From Mactra quadrangularis (Eukaryota > Mollusca > Bivalvia > Venerida > Mactridae), in contig CM046311.1 in the NCBI GenBank assembly GCA_025267735.1, positions 28,935,399 to 28,999,398 on the forward strand: a stretch of 64,000 nucleotides of DNA, read 5' to 3'. Shown one piece after another: positions 36,279 to 55,272 of this stretch; the stretch's first letter is position 1; each line of letters starts with the position of its first letter. A program made the position numbers and the translations under genes. The notes under the pieces are model-generated. The model worked only from the letters and a program-made list of their open reading frames with translations. It made no database searches and was not told where the DNA came from.

Positions 36279-37557
36279 TTACTGCATTTGATATGTTGAT
36301 ACCAAAGTAATTAATGGAGACCATATCCCATCAAATGTATGAAGACTTGACGATATAATAGCATTGTATTGTTCAACTTTGTAGTATGAGACCAGCTGTC
36401 TCGGAAAATCTTGTAAATTAGGAATCATTGAATTCATTTTACATTTGTATATATGCTGCTTTGCTAGTATAAGGATTTTGTATAAAATATCTTGATGTCT
36501 GTCATTACCAAGCAAAATATCCTGTTTTGACCAATTAGTGCTAATGTCTGATCAGTTGTTTGCTATCCATAACTTAACGGCCTGCCAAAATGTCTTGACC
36601 ACATCGCAGTCAAAAAATAAATGAGCTGTATATTCAATTGAAGAATTGCAAAAAGTACAATTATCATCATTTTGTATGCCCATCTTTTTAAGTAAGGATT
36701 TTGTACCCAGAATTCTCCCAGTTAATTCTATATTGAAACCATTGAAGTTTGCTTTCCTGTAAAAGCTTTAAAAGGCATTTTGTATATTTGTTTCCAGTTA
36801 ATATAGTTTACATTGAGGTCATATTTCCATTTCATTTCAGAATTTCTGGTCACAAGATGTAAATTTAAAACATCGTAAAATATGCGACACCCTTTTTAAG
36901 ATTGTGAAGTCAATTTGATAAATAATGGTTGAATAGGGTAGTAACTATTACATGATAACTGATGTAATCTAGCATTATTGAGGAATTCCTTTATTGAATG
37001 AACAATATTGTTATACTGTAAAATAAAGAATAAAAATTTCCCATATTGTTATCAAAGTCATTTACTATAGAAATGCCCTTTATAGTGTAATTTTTGTCAC
37101 AGTAGGATTTGCCCGCAATCTTAAAATTTGAATTGTGCCACACTGGCATTGATAAGAAATCATAATTTTACTAAACAAGATTTTACTAAAGCCTTTTTGT
37201 TGAAATCAATATATGCTTTCCACACATCTTTGCAGAAATCATTATGACTATTAGTTATGGTTTTCTTTACATAGTCTGATCCGTAACGGCTAAAATGTTG
37301 GAGCCACGGACAGATAGATTCGACAAGATTAAAATATTTGTATTGCAGTTAATTAACCGTCTAACCCAGGTAAGTTTCATAGACTGGTTAAAGAATGATA
37401 CATCTATCATTCTAATTCCACCATAACAATAATCTTGAGTGATAAGTTTTCTCTTAATTTTATCAGGATTGTTGCTCCGGAGAAATTTAAAAAAACATTT
37501 TCGAATGATCGATATCGGCGAGTTATCTACCCAATCAATATTATAGGGGGCGCTACG
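36279..37557 (-). pseudogene. Decayed L1/Tx1-like LINE, C-terminal half
   Basis: On the minus strand a segment with NNPDKIKRKLITQDYCYGG and MIDVSFFNQSMKLTWVRRLI (37500-37330) matches the post-RT region of L1/Tx1 LINEs. PVWHN...GKSYCDK and KGISIVNDFDNNMG (about 37140-37040) follow. Next comes a CCHC finger, CTFCNSSIEYTAHLFFDC with FWQAVKLW (about 36660-36560), and a final helical stretch to 36279. Frames change between these pieces, so it is dead. Endonuclease and RT core are absent; the upstream side ends where the ISL2EU transposon begins. Confidence 0.8.
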
Positions 37558-37662
37558 ATCACATTGGTCCTTCACGCGGAATGACTCGGTTAGCATCCTG
37601 GTATTGTGATTGTTTATCGAAGCGTATGACAACTTTGACAGCTCAACAAAAACAAATCAATC

Positions 37663-39480
37663 ATGCCTGAAACAACGTGTGTCGCACCTCTTTGTAGCAA
37701 TAAAGGTTGTCACATATTCCCGAAAGACAAATTACGACGAGACGCGTGGATTCACGCAATAAGACCGGGGAAATCCAAACATCAAAAGTGGGAACCGCCG
37801 AGCAAGTACAGCTACTTATGTAAACATCATTTCACTGTCACCTACTATGGTATGTTGACAGAACCGTTCTTTTTAAAATTTTATAAACTTTTATGTTTAA
37901 CAAGTTGGACTTGTTTAGTGGGTGGGGTGATAGACTGATCGCGTAATGTCACTGTTAGGATGTATCGAGGACCCTGTCATACTTGTGCTCTGCTATAGAG
38001 GCTAGTCTGCTACCTTCTCGGTCTCTCACCCTTCCATTGACTTTAAACTATTGAAATGTTGCTTAGCTAGCAAATACTCCAGTCAATGTAACCGTGTCAA
38101 TTAACTGCTAGCCACCAGCGAGGCTGGTGGAAATGCCTAATAATATCAAACTAAAAGCTCTGAAATTAAAATTCCCTAGATTATGCCTGTCAGGGTAGTG
38201 TGAATTTCGATGCCTGGTTCTAGTTTTTTTTATTAAATAGAGAAAATGTCTAATTTCTTCTTTATTCAGGTACAGAAAGAGAAAGACAGACACTGAAGAA
38301 AACTGCAGTACCAAGCAAGTTTAGCTGGTCTTGTCCACGTAACACACCGAAAAGAAAAGCAAGAGCTGAAAGATGTGAACAGCGAGAGAGTAAGAGGAGA
38401 ATGCTTTTTCGTGATATATCAAATGACCAATCGCTTGAACATTTCCCATCCACTATTGACAGTTGTGAAATTGGTGCATGTGAAGAAGTTCAGGTCGATG
38501 ATAGCATCGCTTGTGATGCTGAATCGCCCGTCAATGAAGGTGTAACATTTATGTCAGCTGATACACAAACTCCAAACTTGCCCATGTTCAGTATTGAAAA
38601 CTTTGCAAAAGATGATACTGGAATTCATTTCTATACTGGGCTTGAAAATTACTCTAAGTTTTTCTTTGTGTTGCACACCCTAGGACCTGCTGCTTATTAT
38701 TTAGAATATGCATGTCACAATGTTGCAAACATCAGTGTACCTGATCAGTTCTTTTTAGTGCTCATGAAACTGCGCAGACATACTACTAACTTTGAACTGT
38801 CACGTCTGTTTGGAATTGCAGAAAGTGTTGTTTCAAACATATTTGTCACATGGATCATTTTTATGGAAAAGCAGTGGAAGGAAATAAATATATGGCCTGT
38901 ACAAGAACTTGTTCGATATTTTGCGCCTACTGGATTCAAAAGGAACTTTCCAAACACACGTGTTATTATTGATGGGACTGAATGCCCAGTAAAGAAACCA
39001 AAAAATCCGAAATCACAGCAAGCATTTTTTTCGACATATAAAAACCGAAACACTGTTAAAGTTCTTGTAGGGTCAACTCCGGGTGGATTAGTGTCATATG
39101 TTTCCACAGCTTATGGAGGATCCACTAGCGACCGTCAAATTGTGGAAAGAAGTGCATTAGTCAGTATGTGTGACCCAAAAGACAGCATTATGGCTGATAA
39201 AGGCTTTAATGTTCAGGACATGTTTGCTCCTCATGACATTCATATAAACATTCCAACTTTTTTTAAAAAGAAAAATAGAATGTCGGGAATATCTGTTTTA
39301 CGTGACAGGAAAATTTCAAGTAAACGTGTCCACATTGAAAGAATTATTGGACTGGCAAAGACTTATAGAATTTTAGTTAAACCTATGTCTGCGACTGAGA
39401 CCAAACTTGCATCTGAAATAATATACAACTGTTTCATGCTTTGCAATTTCAGAAACTGTATTATCTCCAAGCATGCATGA
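37663..39480 (+). CDS. THAP-domain DDE transposase of ISL2EU
   Basis: Two exons, 37663-37849 and 38270-39480, joined across a GT-AG intron in matching phase, give an open 465-residue protein. Exon 1 is a THAP zinc finger: C-x4-C in CVAPLC, the conserved W, and CKHHF; exon 2 continues it with the LKKTAVPSKF motif (AVP). The catalytic core is DDE_Tnp_4-like: IIDGTECPVKKP (first D), MADKGFN (second D) and VHIERIIGLAK (E). A helix-turn-helix-like region (FELSRLFGIAESVVSNI) precedes it. The THAP domain presumably binds the element ends and the DDE core cuts and joins DNA. All key residues are present and the frame is intact, so the gene may still be active. The start is the first ATG after the left terminus. 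Confidence 0.9.
38270..38400 (+). other. Second-exon start of the transposase (not in simple ORFs)
   Basis: The polypyrimidine tract and TTATTCAG at 38262-38269 form the acceptor. The exon is open from 38270, upstream of the first internal ATG at 38401, and encodes the end of the THAP domain and a basic linker (TPKRKARAERCEQRESKRR) that may serve as a nuclear localisation signal. Starting the protein at 38401 would remove these. Confidence 0.8.
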
Positions 39481-39519
39481 TGTGTGTGAAGCTGTCTGTT
39501 TCATCCTGAATCTAGCATA

Positions 39520-39889
39520 CAGTACCTATCAAAAGTTTGGAGACAAAAGAAATTAACTACATTTTTTTTAAATTTTGATAATTATCTTAGTACACTTTTT
39601 TCACTGTTATTTATTATTTATGTATGGTTTGTGTTAAAATGAAAAAATCATCAATGCAACACATTTATAAATCATAGCATCTGACATACTAAAGCCTACA
39701 AAACTATGTTTATTATAATTATTTTCCATAACAATTTTTTATGTTATTTTTGTTGACTCATTAATAATTATACAGAAAACTAATGCAAAAATACAAAGTA
39801 TTTCAAAATAGACAGTTATCAAATCTAAAATAAAAGCTATCAAGTACGCATACAATCTGAAAATGTCTCAAAACTTTTGATGGGTACTG
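39520..39889. mobile_element. Tc1/mariner-type MITE nested in ISL2EU
   Basis: Termini CAGTACCTATCAAAAGTTTG and CAGTACCCATCAAAAGTTTT (right end reverse complement) match over about 26 bp with two differences, bounded by TA at 39518-39519 and 39890-39891. It is 370 bp and non-coding. It lies just past the transposase stop codon, so it does not disrupt the gene. Confidence 0.88.
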
Positions 39890-40903
39890 TATTATGTCAT
39901 TTAAGTATTGCTGCTGTCACAATATCAAGATGATTGATAGTTCGGCAGAAATATTAAGGCCTTGTGTTATTCATGTATGAAAACTGCTGTTCATGTTAAT
40001 GTCCACACTTTAACTTAAAATGTCAGAGTTCAAAAATTTCATGTTGATAATAAAAAGAAATGTTGCTGAACAAAACAGATTTTCTGTAACTACATGTATA
40101 CCCTTTTAGGGTTTTTGTCCTTCCCATGGTAGCTGTCGTAGCGGTTGCACTCTATATTTCATTATTTGCTCCCATTTCCACTTAACAACTCAGAGTATGC
40201 TATTTTCCTTGTTCTTTAGAATATAATTATTTCGTGCTGAACATGTTACTGTCTTATTCATTTTCTGAATTTAAATAATACAGAAATTCAAGATGAGAAA
40301 AAGCATAAACTGAGATGTTAAGTGTAAGTGGGTTTTACGTATCATACGATGTGTTCCAGTCAATGTGGTTTGATGGTTAGAACATTTTAACAGATGTGAC
40401 GTATGATCCCTTTATGTCTCTTCCTCTCTCAGCATCCAGTATAGCATGTTACTTTTACAGTGGCAAACATGTGAACTGCCTTTTGTGAGAATGACACATT
40501 TTTTTATCAATAAAACTGATGCAGAAGTACAAGTATGACTGGCTTTTATTAAATCAATATTCATGTGCAATTTGAAATAATAACATAAACACATACACAC
40601 ATGTTTTAATGAAGCTGTTCAACACCTTTATGTAGCATACATTGTGTAAGTGACCAGCCATGACAAATTGGGTCCAAATGAGATGTCGGTCCAAAATTTG
40701 TTTTAAACATACATTTGTATTCTGGTACATGAATTTATTTAACATCTGAACCATAAGTTACAAACAAAAACATGAAAATGATACTCATTTTAGACATAAA
40801 CAATTAGCATAAAAATGACACATTGATAGCATTATCCTCAAATGATGCTACACCTCATTTGGGCCAAAAATGTCATTGCTGGTGACACAGCATATATGCT
40901 ACA

Positions 40904-43056
40904 TTAACTAAATGACTTGTAGAAGTACTTTTTTAGCAAAACTGGACGAAAATGTTTTTCATAAAAATTTTCAAGTTTTCTCAACATTTCAGAAATAAAG
41001 TCATTGTCTCTTTGAATACGAATGTAGGCCACATCTTTTATTGTATAGACAATAAAGTCGCAGTATTGTCTTTCCGAGCAAAAGAGCTGTCCTTGTATTT
41101 GATAATAATAATGATGTGAGGTCTTTAGTCTGAATTTGTTATCAACAAGGGTCAAATAGGGCACAGTAGTTGGAGAAATCTCTTTGTTTTTGGCAGAAAA
41201 GGGACATTTTACTTCACAAACAGTTCTATCATCCACTATACCATCCGGTGATGCCCCTAAAAATGGAAGAGTTTTTGAAACAAATATTCCACTCTCTTTT
41301 ACATTAACTCCGAAAGCTCTTTTGTATACACCTAATGCCTCTTTTTCAAACTTTTGACCATGGAGGATAGCTTCACTCTTGATAGAATTTACACGAGTAA
41401 AGGATTCTGCCAGTTTATTTAAATCCGTCTTCTCTGTTGCTGTGCAGACTCTTCCAAAGTTTGGATTCTCTTAGATCTTTCCTCATACCACCTCTCATTT
41501 TTATTTTGCCCTCTAGTTAGAAATTCAATATTTTCACACTCTTGATCATTAATTCTTAAAACTCCAAATGCTTGGAGGAAGATTTCTTCTGGTGTCTCTT
41601 TTAAATAGTCATGATCATGTGAAACAGCACAAGCATTTGCTGGGGGAAATAACTGGAATATTGGCATTTTTGAAATACCTTTAAAATTCATGCAAGTATT
41701 GTAAAAATATGCTGGATAGCTTTCCATCTTTCGATATCTAGTTGGCCTTGGGTCAAAGTCCTTGAAATTAGAAACATTGTCTGAACCTGGCATGTTCAAA
41801 TCTTTGGCTTTCAATGGAGAGCCCGAGAATTTCTTTGCCTTGTGAAAGGATTGAAGTTTTTCTGTGCATGTTAGTTGAACAACAACTTTTCCAGTCTTAT
41901 TAAAAATGCAGCAGGCATATAACACAGCACGAATATGTTTGCAGTGACCATGTGGCCCCTGACCTGCACCACACTCACACTGAGCTTCTTCAATGCAGCC
42001 AGTCTTACGAAAGGTAACATCAACCTCGTAAACCACCTGAGTTTTCATCTCGGCACGACAAGCACTTTTGATATAGAATAAATCTTCTGTCAAAGAGAGC
42101 CGCAGATAGATTAAATATTTCTCTTTATACAAGTTAACTGCAGTATCATCAAATTCTGTACCATATTGTGAAAGGTAATCATATGCTAGATCAAAAGTCA
42201 CTGGTGCAATTTTCTTGTCTCCATGAACGTCTTTGTATTCATCAGTCTTAGGCACACTCATTTCATACTCGGACGCTATAACATTCTCTTGTCCGAAGTT
42301 AAGGTTGCGTTCATATGCCTCCAGTCTGAAAGTATAAAAGTGGTTACTTTTAGTACATAGCTTTTACATTAAGTCAAATTAGTGTTTATATAGTACTTAT
42401 GTCCTGGACAAAATAGTGTCATGGATGCTACTAACATGGACCAAGCTATTCATATCCAAAAATGGCGTGTTTAATTATAAACACAATAGGATAAGTCACA
42501 TCGGTAAATATTCGTTTATTTCAAGTAATAATGAATAACATGTTTCCAAATGTTAAAAAGTTTAATCATACTCATTTTAAGAACATAAACTTGCATAAGA
42601 ACTTCATGTACAACACAGTCTTGGCCATCATAAAAGTAGTAGTTGTTTTTACAGCACTAACAAATTACAGTTATACTCTGCAATCTACTTGCAGAAAAGT
42701 TTGCAGTTATGTACAAACAAAATGACGAGACAATAGAACATACATGTACCCCACCCATTTCTGCCAAACTGGAAGCTAAACCAACTTCAACCATGCCTTA
42801 ATAAACGTAAATCCTATCAATTTCTCATTCTTACCGGCTCCTTTTTCCATAAAAAGGTGGAATTTATTGGCAAATAAAACAAATTGTCCTGATTATGCAA
42901 GTATACATTGATGGTGTACGAAAAAAATATACGACGAGACAAAAATAGTGTTTACCTTTCGATTAACTCCTTTTTGCGTCCCGAAAGCTTTGCGTTACGC
43001 CTTTTCAACTCGGTCTTTAATTCTAGCAAAGTCATGGAACAGTACTTCGAAGCCAT
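40904..43056 (-). pseudogene. SAP-SWIM-YqaJ companion protein of ISL2EU, one frameshift
   Basis: Exon 1 (43056-42956) begins with ATG and encodes a SAP domain (LLELKTELKRRNAKLSGRKK). Exon 2 starts at 42325 in matching phase. It holds a SWIM zinc finger, CECGAGQGPHGHCKH, near 41960-41920, then a YqaJ-like nuclease core: FLGASPDGIVDD, CEVKCP and YYYQIQGQL, ending at 40904. Near 41461-41466 the frame shifts within the RI..NFGRV region, just where the nuclease domain begins. The spliced length (1523 nt) is not a multiple of three, as expected from a small deletion. In ISL2EU elements this second gene has unknown role, possibly in end processing. As read, it makes only the N-terminal two-thirds. 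Confidence 0.85.
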
Positions 43057-43142
43057 AATTAATTAAATCGTCAGAAAAACGAAGTTTCAACGTGTTTCAT
43101 AAACCAGGAAGTAAAGCGGAAGTAAATTAGGACCAATGTGAT

Positions 43143-49752
<6,610 letters not shown>

Positions 49753-52700
49753 GGATTCATTTATACATAATTTCTTCACAGATAGCTTACTATAGCTCTA
49801 TCATGAGCTAGGATTCATGGGCTCTCATCTCATCAAAGATGGTGATAAGGCTCTCTGTATTCAATATTGATATAAGGCTGGCTGAATCCTTATAAATTGT
49901 GCCACCTTTGGTTTAATTCTTGATCTTTATTGAATACTGCCCTTGGATTCATGTACTCACTGCTCATCTAAGATGGTATTAAGGCTCTATAATGAGGATT
50001 CATTACTTTGCTCTCAGCTCATTGTGTATATGTGTACAGTATTTGGATACATTATAAATCCGTTAAGATTTCTTCTAGCGTAGAACAAGACATTTTTTAC
50101 TGATGCAACAATTGTATAAACCCAGGACAAATGTTGTGTTTTATATTTATTTTATTGTGTTAAAACTTTGTTGTCTTATGTCGTTAAAATGAAATATTGT
50201 TGTAGAATTTTTCCTGTTAAAAAATGCTGAAATTTAGAAATTTTAAGATTTTGACAATTCTGGATCCTGTTCTGTAAGGCAAGGCTTATGTTGCTATGTA
50301 ACAAATTAAATGGCTAGTTAGCAATCAATTGCAATTTTTTTTCCTAGCTTGCAGAATTTTTTTTCAACATCTTTGCTTTGCAAAAGACTGCCCTCACTAT
50401 CTGTGGATATATTTAAATAATACTGACTCATTTCTTTTTGTAATGAATGGATTTTGCTTAAGAATCTGAAGTCATTAAGCTAGGTGATTATTAATAGGTA
50501 TATTTTTCATTTGTAAGAACTTTAGTTTTTGGATGTTGCCATCTTGGATTTGCTTGTTTGATGCAATTCAATCCATAGATCTAGGACATGTATGCTACAA
50601 AATACGCTTTTGAAAATCTCTCTTAAGCAAATTTCTAACAGAATAGACTCCTGTACTCTGACCCATGTATATTAGTGTATTTCAACAATGATGTTGTTTG
50701 ATAATGAAAGCCATGATGATATATAAATGTATATAATAGTAGATACTGTATAAATCTATAATTTATTATTTTGTTATATAGTTAATGGTCAGTTTGTTAT
50801 AGTTATCACTGTCTCAAAAATAGTAGAGAAATTATTATCATATGTTTACAGTTAGGATCAGTGCATTGCTGAGGACGTGCATGCAAGAACAAAATGGCGC
50901 TTGTAAAATCACAGTGCACAAAGTAGCACATAATGTGTCCAGTTTCATTCCACAGCATTAGGGAAATAAGCCAGAGGTTAAGTAATTATCTGATGTGTTT
51001 AAGTTATTTGTTTTTGTTCATATGCTGGCTTGAAGACAGGTTCAATTTCTACTGTATGCCTCAGTAAGAATGAAATTTTGAAAATACATGTATAGAAAAT
51101 CAAGAGCATCAATTGCATTGGAAGCAAAATCAACGATTAGGACCTATAGAGCCATAGGGTCTGACATTTTTTAATCCTCTAAAAAACACTGCTAAACTTA
51201 ATGCATATTCATAGTTGAATGTTGTTTAAGAGAAATAGCTTGAAGAACTAACTCTTGATTCGTTGATGAAATTTTATCTTAGATCTAATTGTAAAATATT
51301 TGTATCTTATGAAATATTTTTTCTTGTGTGATTTCAATGATAATTATTGTATGACAAGATACTGAATACTGACAAAAGGTTGTATACAAGATTTTAAGTT
51401 TTCTGCTGGCTTGTTTTGTGAATGGAAACCGTTCAAAACAGCAAAAAGTATTACTTCATATTTTTCAAATTTTGATATTTTGAAACCACCAAACCAGTCA
51501 ATATTGTTCAATGACCAAGTTTAAACAAGAATATATATATCAAAGAATTGTTCAAAATGACATTAACAATTTTTTTTATATATTGCTTATTTTTTCTAAA
51601 CTTATGGTATGTTTAGTATATTTGTTTAATGTGCTCGCTGGTCATGTCTGAAAACCATTGTACCAACCTATAGAAATATGCAACTTATATTTGTAACTGT
51701 CACATAATATTTTATATTGAATTCATAAACAATGTAATGGTGACAGTTGTAGTATTTTTACATGTTTAAAGTATGGAGACATTAAATTTTGATGGGTCAG
51801 TCCAAGACTTTTTACTATATGTATGTAAAATACCATGCAGACAAGTTTTGTTCTGAGCCATCAATTTGTCCTTAAATTAATTGTTGATGTTTTGCTTACA
51901 TTGTTTTATATTGTATATTTTTTATTATAGAATTTACAAGTTATCAAAACCATGTGTTAAAAGGAAACCAAGAAATTTAGATGATCAAGATTTTAGTTTA
52001 ATATTTGCTATTGCCTGTATGTCTGTAACTGACAAAATAAGTCACGTAACTTTCAAAAAATGTAATTATATATTGGTCATGCATCCACGTGACTACAGCA
52101 CAAGTAAAATTTGTAAAAATACATGTTTGTGAATTAATACAAATAGTTGATCATTAAATTCTTGTTTATGGTTGGCAAACAGAAAATTTGTATAATTTCC
52201 GATGCAGGAACAATTTTCATTTTCTAAATTGCTTCCAAATTAAACTAAAAGAAATGGAATGTTTTCTATTTCAAAATTAGAGAATTCAGAGCATATCTGA
52301 CAATTTATGTTATGATTCAGGCATTATTGATTTTAACAGTATGATAGTAATTTGTCTGACAGATAATTACAAGATATCAATGTATACCCTTTAAATATGT
52401 TGTTAGTTCTCAAAGCTAAGCCAAAATCAAAAATAACATGTTTAAAAATATTGTGAAAGTACAATTACTTATTCAAATCTTAATGTTAGTAACATTTATA
52501 TAGTCTTTGTATTTAATTGTGCTTTACAATCATTAAGATGTTTGTGGATACTGAGTCTAAATATGGCTATTTACTTTTTGTTTTCTGTTTGTTCAAGAAT
52601 CAAGATCAAAACATTTTTGAAGTACTTTTTCGGACAGTAAAATTTGAATGGTATGAGCAGTAGTGAAAAATGAAATAAACATGATCGTATACAATGGATC

Positions 52701-53699
52701 TATATGTATAGTAAAATCAACCATTTTCTATGTGCATATATGCTTGAGTCATCCATATACTTGGGTTCCTTGTTTAGTAACTCACTTATGATAGTATTAT
52801 TTTATAAGTTAACTTCAAACTTTGTTTCATGTTTTGTATTCGTTTTATATTGCCTAGTGGTTTGTAACAACCTAACCATCAAACTTATAATAACATTGTT
52901 AATTTTGACATTTTAACATATGATACAAGTTTACAAGTTTATTCAATGAAGAAAATCTGACGGTCTTAAACCCTTGTGGCCAATACATACATTCTATCAT
53001 ATATACAAAATATACTTTGCTTGGGTCTAATTGTTTTCACAAACTCAATAAATGGTTTGATATTACTCATACTAAATAATCAACTAACTGTATTGTTTGA
53101 CAAAACTCTTGTATATTTTCTGTATGTTTTGTAATTCTTATGTTTTTCATCAAAACCTTATATATACGACGGCGCTTTTATCATTGTAACATACATGAGT
53201 CTAAAATAAACACATTATCATCAATATTTTGTGCCATATACTGCTTTCATAAGCAGTTTTGTGACTTTTTATGAAAGTTAAAGAATTTAAGGTTTATTTA
53301 ACCCACCAAGTGATTAAGACTGCTAATTTTCTTTAATATAGGGTATCAAGTTAAAGCTCAGTTCCTTAACTTGTCTCCTAACTTCAGTAAATAAAAAAGT
53401 GATGATATGAACAAGTTTATGAGCTAAGTATTGGTGCTTTCTAGGAACAATGGTTAGGTGACTTGTTTGTCTTATATTGACACTCACAGATTGATTGATA
53501 GACTCATAAAACTCCACAACTTGGCTCAATCCATGTACATTACATGTATCAATTTACTTTAAGTTAATGTAAAACCACCTTCAAAGGGGCATTTTATGTA
53601 CAATATATAATATTTTACTCACTGTAAATACCTGTATGTACATTAATTTATTGCTTACTTATGATATTAACTATGCATGATAATTTAAGTACTACATCC
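49753..53699. other. FAM102 3' UTR and downstream; one weak exon candidate
   Basis: Starts as the 3' UTR of FAM102 (AATAAA candidates exist, for instance near 52674). A stretch at 51931-52016 is bordered by TTATTATAG and GTATGT and could encode IYKLSKPCVKRKPRN, but it cannot join the FAM102 exon at 47548 without a stop. No gene called. Confidence 0.4.
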
Positions 53700-53870
53700 A
53701 TCACAAGTCTTGTCTACAATAGTCAATATGTCAAGTTAAACAATCATGACCTTAACGTCTTAGCTAGTGAAATTTACTTATTTCATATAGTCAGGCTTGT
53801 TGATAATTTTACTCTTTACTATGAATGTATTATTAATGGGGCTAGTGAATGAGAAAATGTAAAGACATAA
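53700..53870 (+). repeat. Single diverged monomer of the 158-bp satellite
   Basis: Aligns with the satellite unit at 2515-5475 through GTGAAATTTACTT, TTCATATAGTCAGGCTTG, TGATAATTTTACTCTT, ATTATTAATGGGGCTAGTG and GAGAAAATGTAAAG. It is clearly related but isolated, with no second unit. Confidence 0.75.
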
Positions 53871-55272
53871 CTGATTAAAAAGAGTGTCAAATTGTGTTCA
53901 AATTCACAAGTTCAAATTTTTATATTTATTTTTTTGCCAATATTAATAAATGAAACTTTGACATCAAAAATCTGTATGAGACTATTGGTGGTTGTAACTT
54001 GCTATAAAAATCATTGATATAAATGTATACATATAGAATATACTGGTTTTACTTCTATAAATTCACTCAATGTAATACAAGTGCTGAAAAATATACAATG
54101 TACATATCATGTTATATTTGGTATGGAAACACTTTATTTAAGTTAGTCATTGGATTTTTCCGCCTCACATTTTCGCTACCAACATAATGGTTTTCAACTA
54201 CGCAGTTATTTTTAAAAAAATATTTGTTGCTGTTGAAGTCAATGTGGTTGAATGTGCTTCGGACTGACACGAATGAAGTGTTTTTAATCAAATACAGCAT
54301 GTACCAATTTTATTTTAGATGTAATATTGTATATATATTATATATATAACATACTATACTGTAGAATACTCAATGTTGTATGGTTTCATAGATGTTTAAT
54401 GTTTGTTATCATTTTGTTGATATATCAAGTCTATGTAGGACTCATGTTTCTATTTTGTTTGTTTATTTTTAGCTCAGCTATGCGAGTGTCTTGAATAGTT
54501 TAGCTTGCTATCTGTAGACTGCTCTTGTTATTTGCAACTTTTTGTTTAATATCTTTCTTATGTGACCTAGACTGTTCCATTTAAACATGTTCTAGTGACA
54601 AGAAATACATGTTGAACTGGGCAGGAGGAATAGAGATGATACCTTGTAAATATAAATGATGGATGTGTATGCTCTAGAATTTAGACATATTTCCTCAATA
54701 TTGAAATTGTTATTTGCTATTTCCATTAAGAAGAGCTAAACTTGTGTGTTATGTAAATTTTGGTCTATTTATTAGTATTTAGATCTAAAGTGTTATTAAT
54801 TAATTATCTTGTTTAGGAACTTAAGTATATTTCAGTATAGAAATATTATATAGAAATATTATAGAAATAGAAATTGAAACTTTTATAAAATGTGGAATGG
54901 TTCATTTTATTTCCCATTGCTGTTATGTTTGGAGTTTCTATTTTGTAACAACATTATTTGAAGAGGTCAAGTCTACTATATCTTACCTTCAAAAAAGACC
55001 ACACTTTATACCTTGATAGGATGTATTATATTTTACCACCTTGGTCTATATAGGATAGTCACATGTTAATTTCCTTCCTACACATTCATGTTGGGGGAGT
55101 CTCAGTGGAACAGTCTATTTTAAACCTCCCTCCCCCTACCACATTAAGGGAATTGTGTTCAAATGGAACAGTTTAGATTTTTGTTAGATTTGTTGAGTTT
55201 AGTGTCCATTGTGTTCAAAAGCCTATACAATAATACACTATATTGTCTTGTTACTGATTCATTAATCATATA
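53871..55272. other. Intergenic, nothing recognised
   Basis: AT-rich, no features. Confidence 0.45.

Larger units (their letters stand above)
37560..43140. mobile_element. ISL2EU-type DNA transposon, near complete (5581 bp)
   Basis: Terminal inverted repeats CACATTGGTCCT (37560-37571) and AGGACCAATGTG (43129-43140) are perfect over 12 bp, flanked by AT on both sides (37558-37559, 43141-43142) as a 2-bp target duplication. Inside are two convergent genes: a THAP-DDE_4 transposase on plus and a SAP-SWIM-YqaJ protein on minus. AATAAA signals face each other at 40509-40514 (plus) and 40545-40550 (minus). The two-gene plan is the known signature of the ISL2EU group. A smaller MITE is nested at 39520-39889. 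Confidence 0.9.

Noticed and set aside
54480..54504. Alternative last exon of FAM102 (TTTTTAG followed by a short frame to TAG)
   Set aside because: The phase fits, but it would add only seven residues without conservation, while the exon at 49700 matches the family C-terminus.
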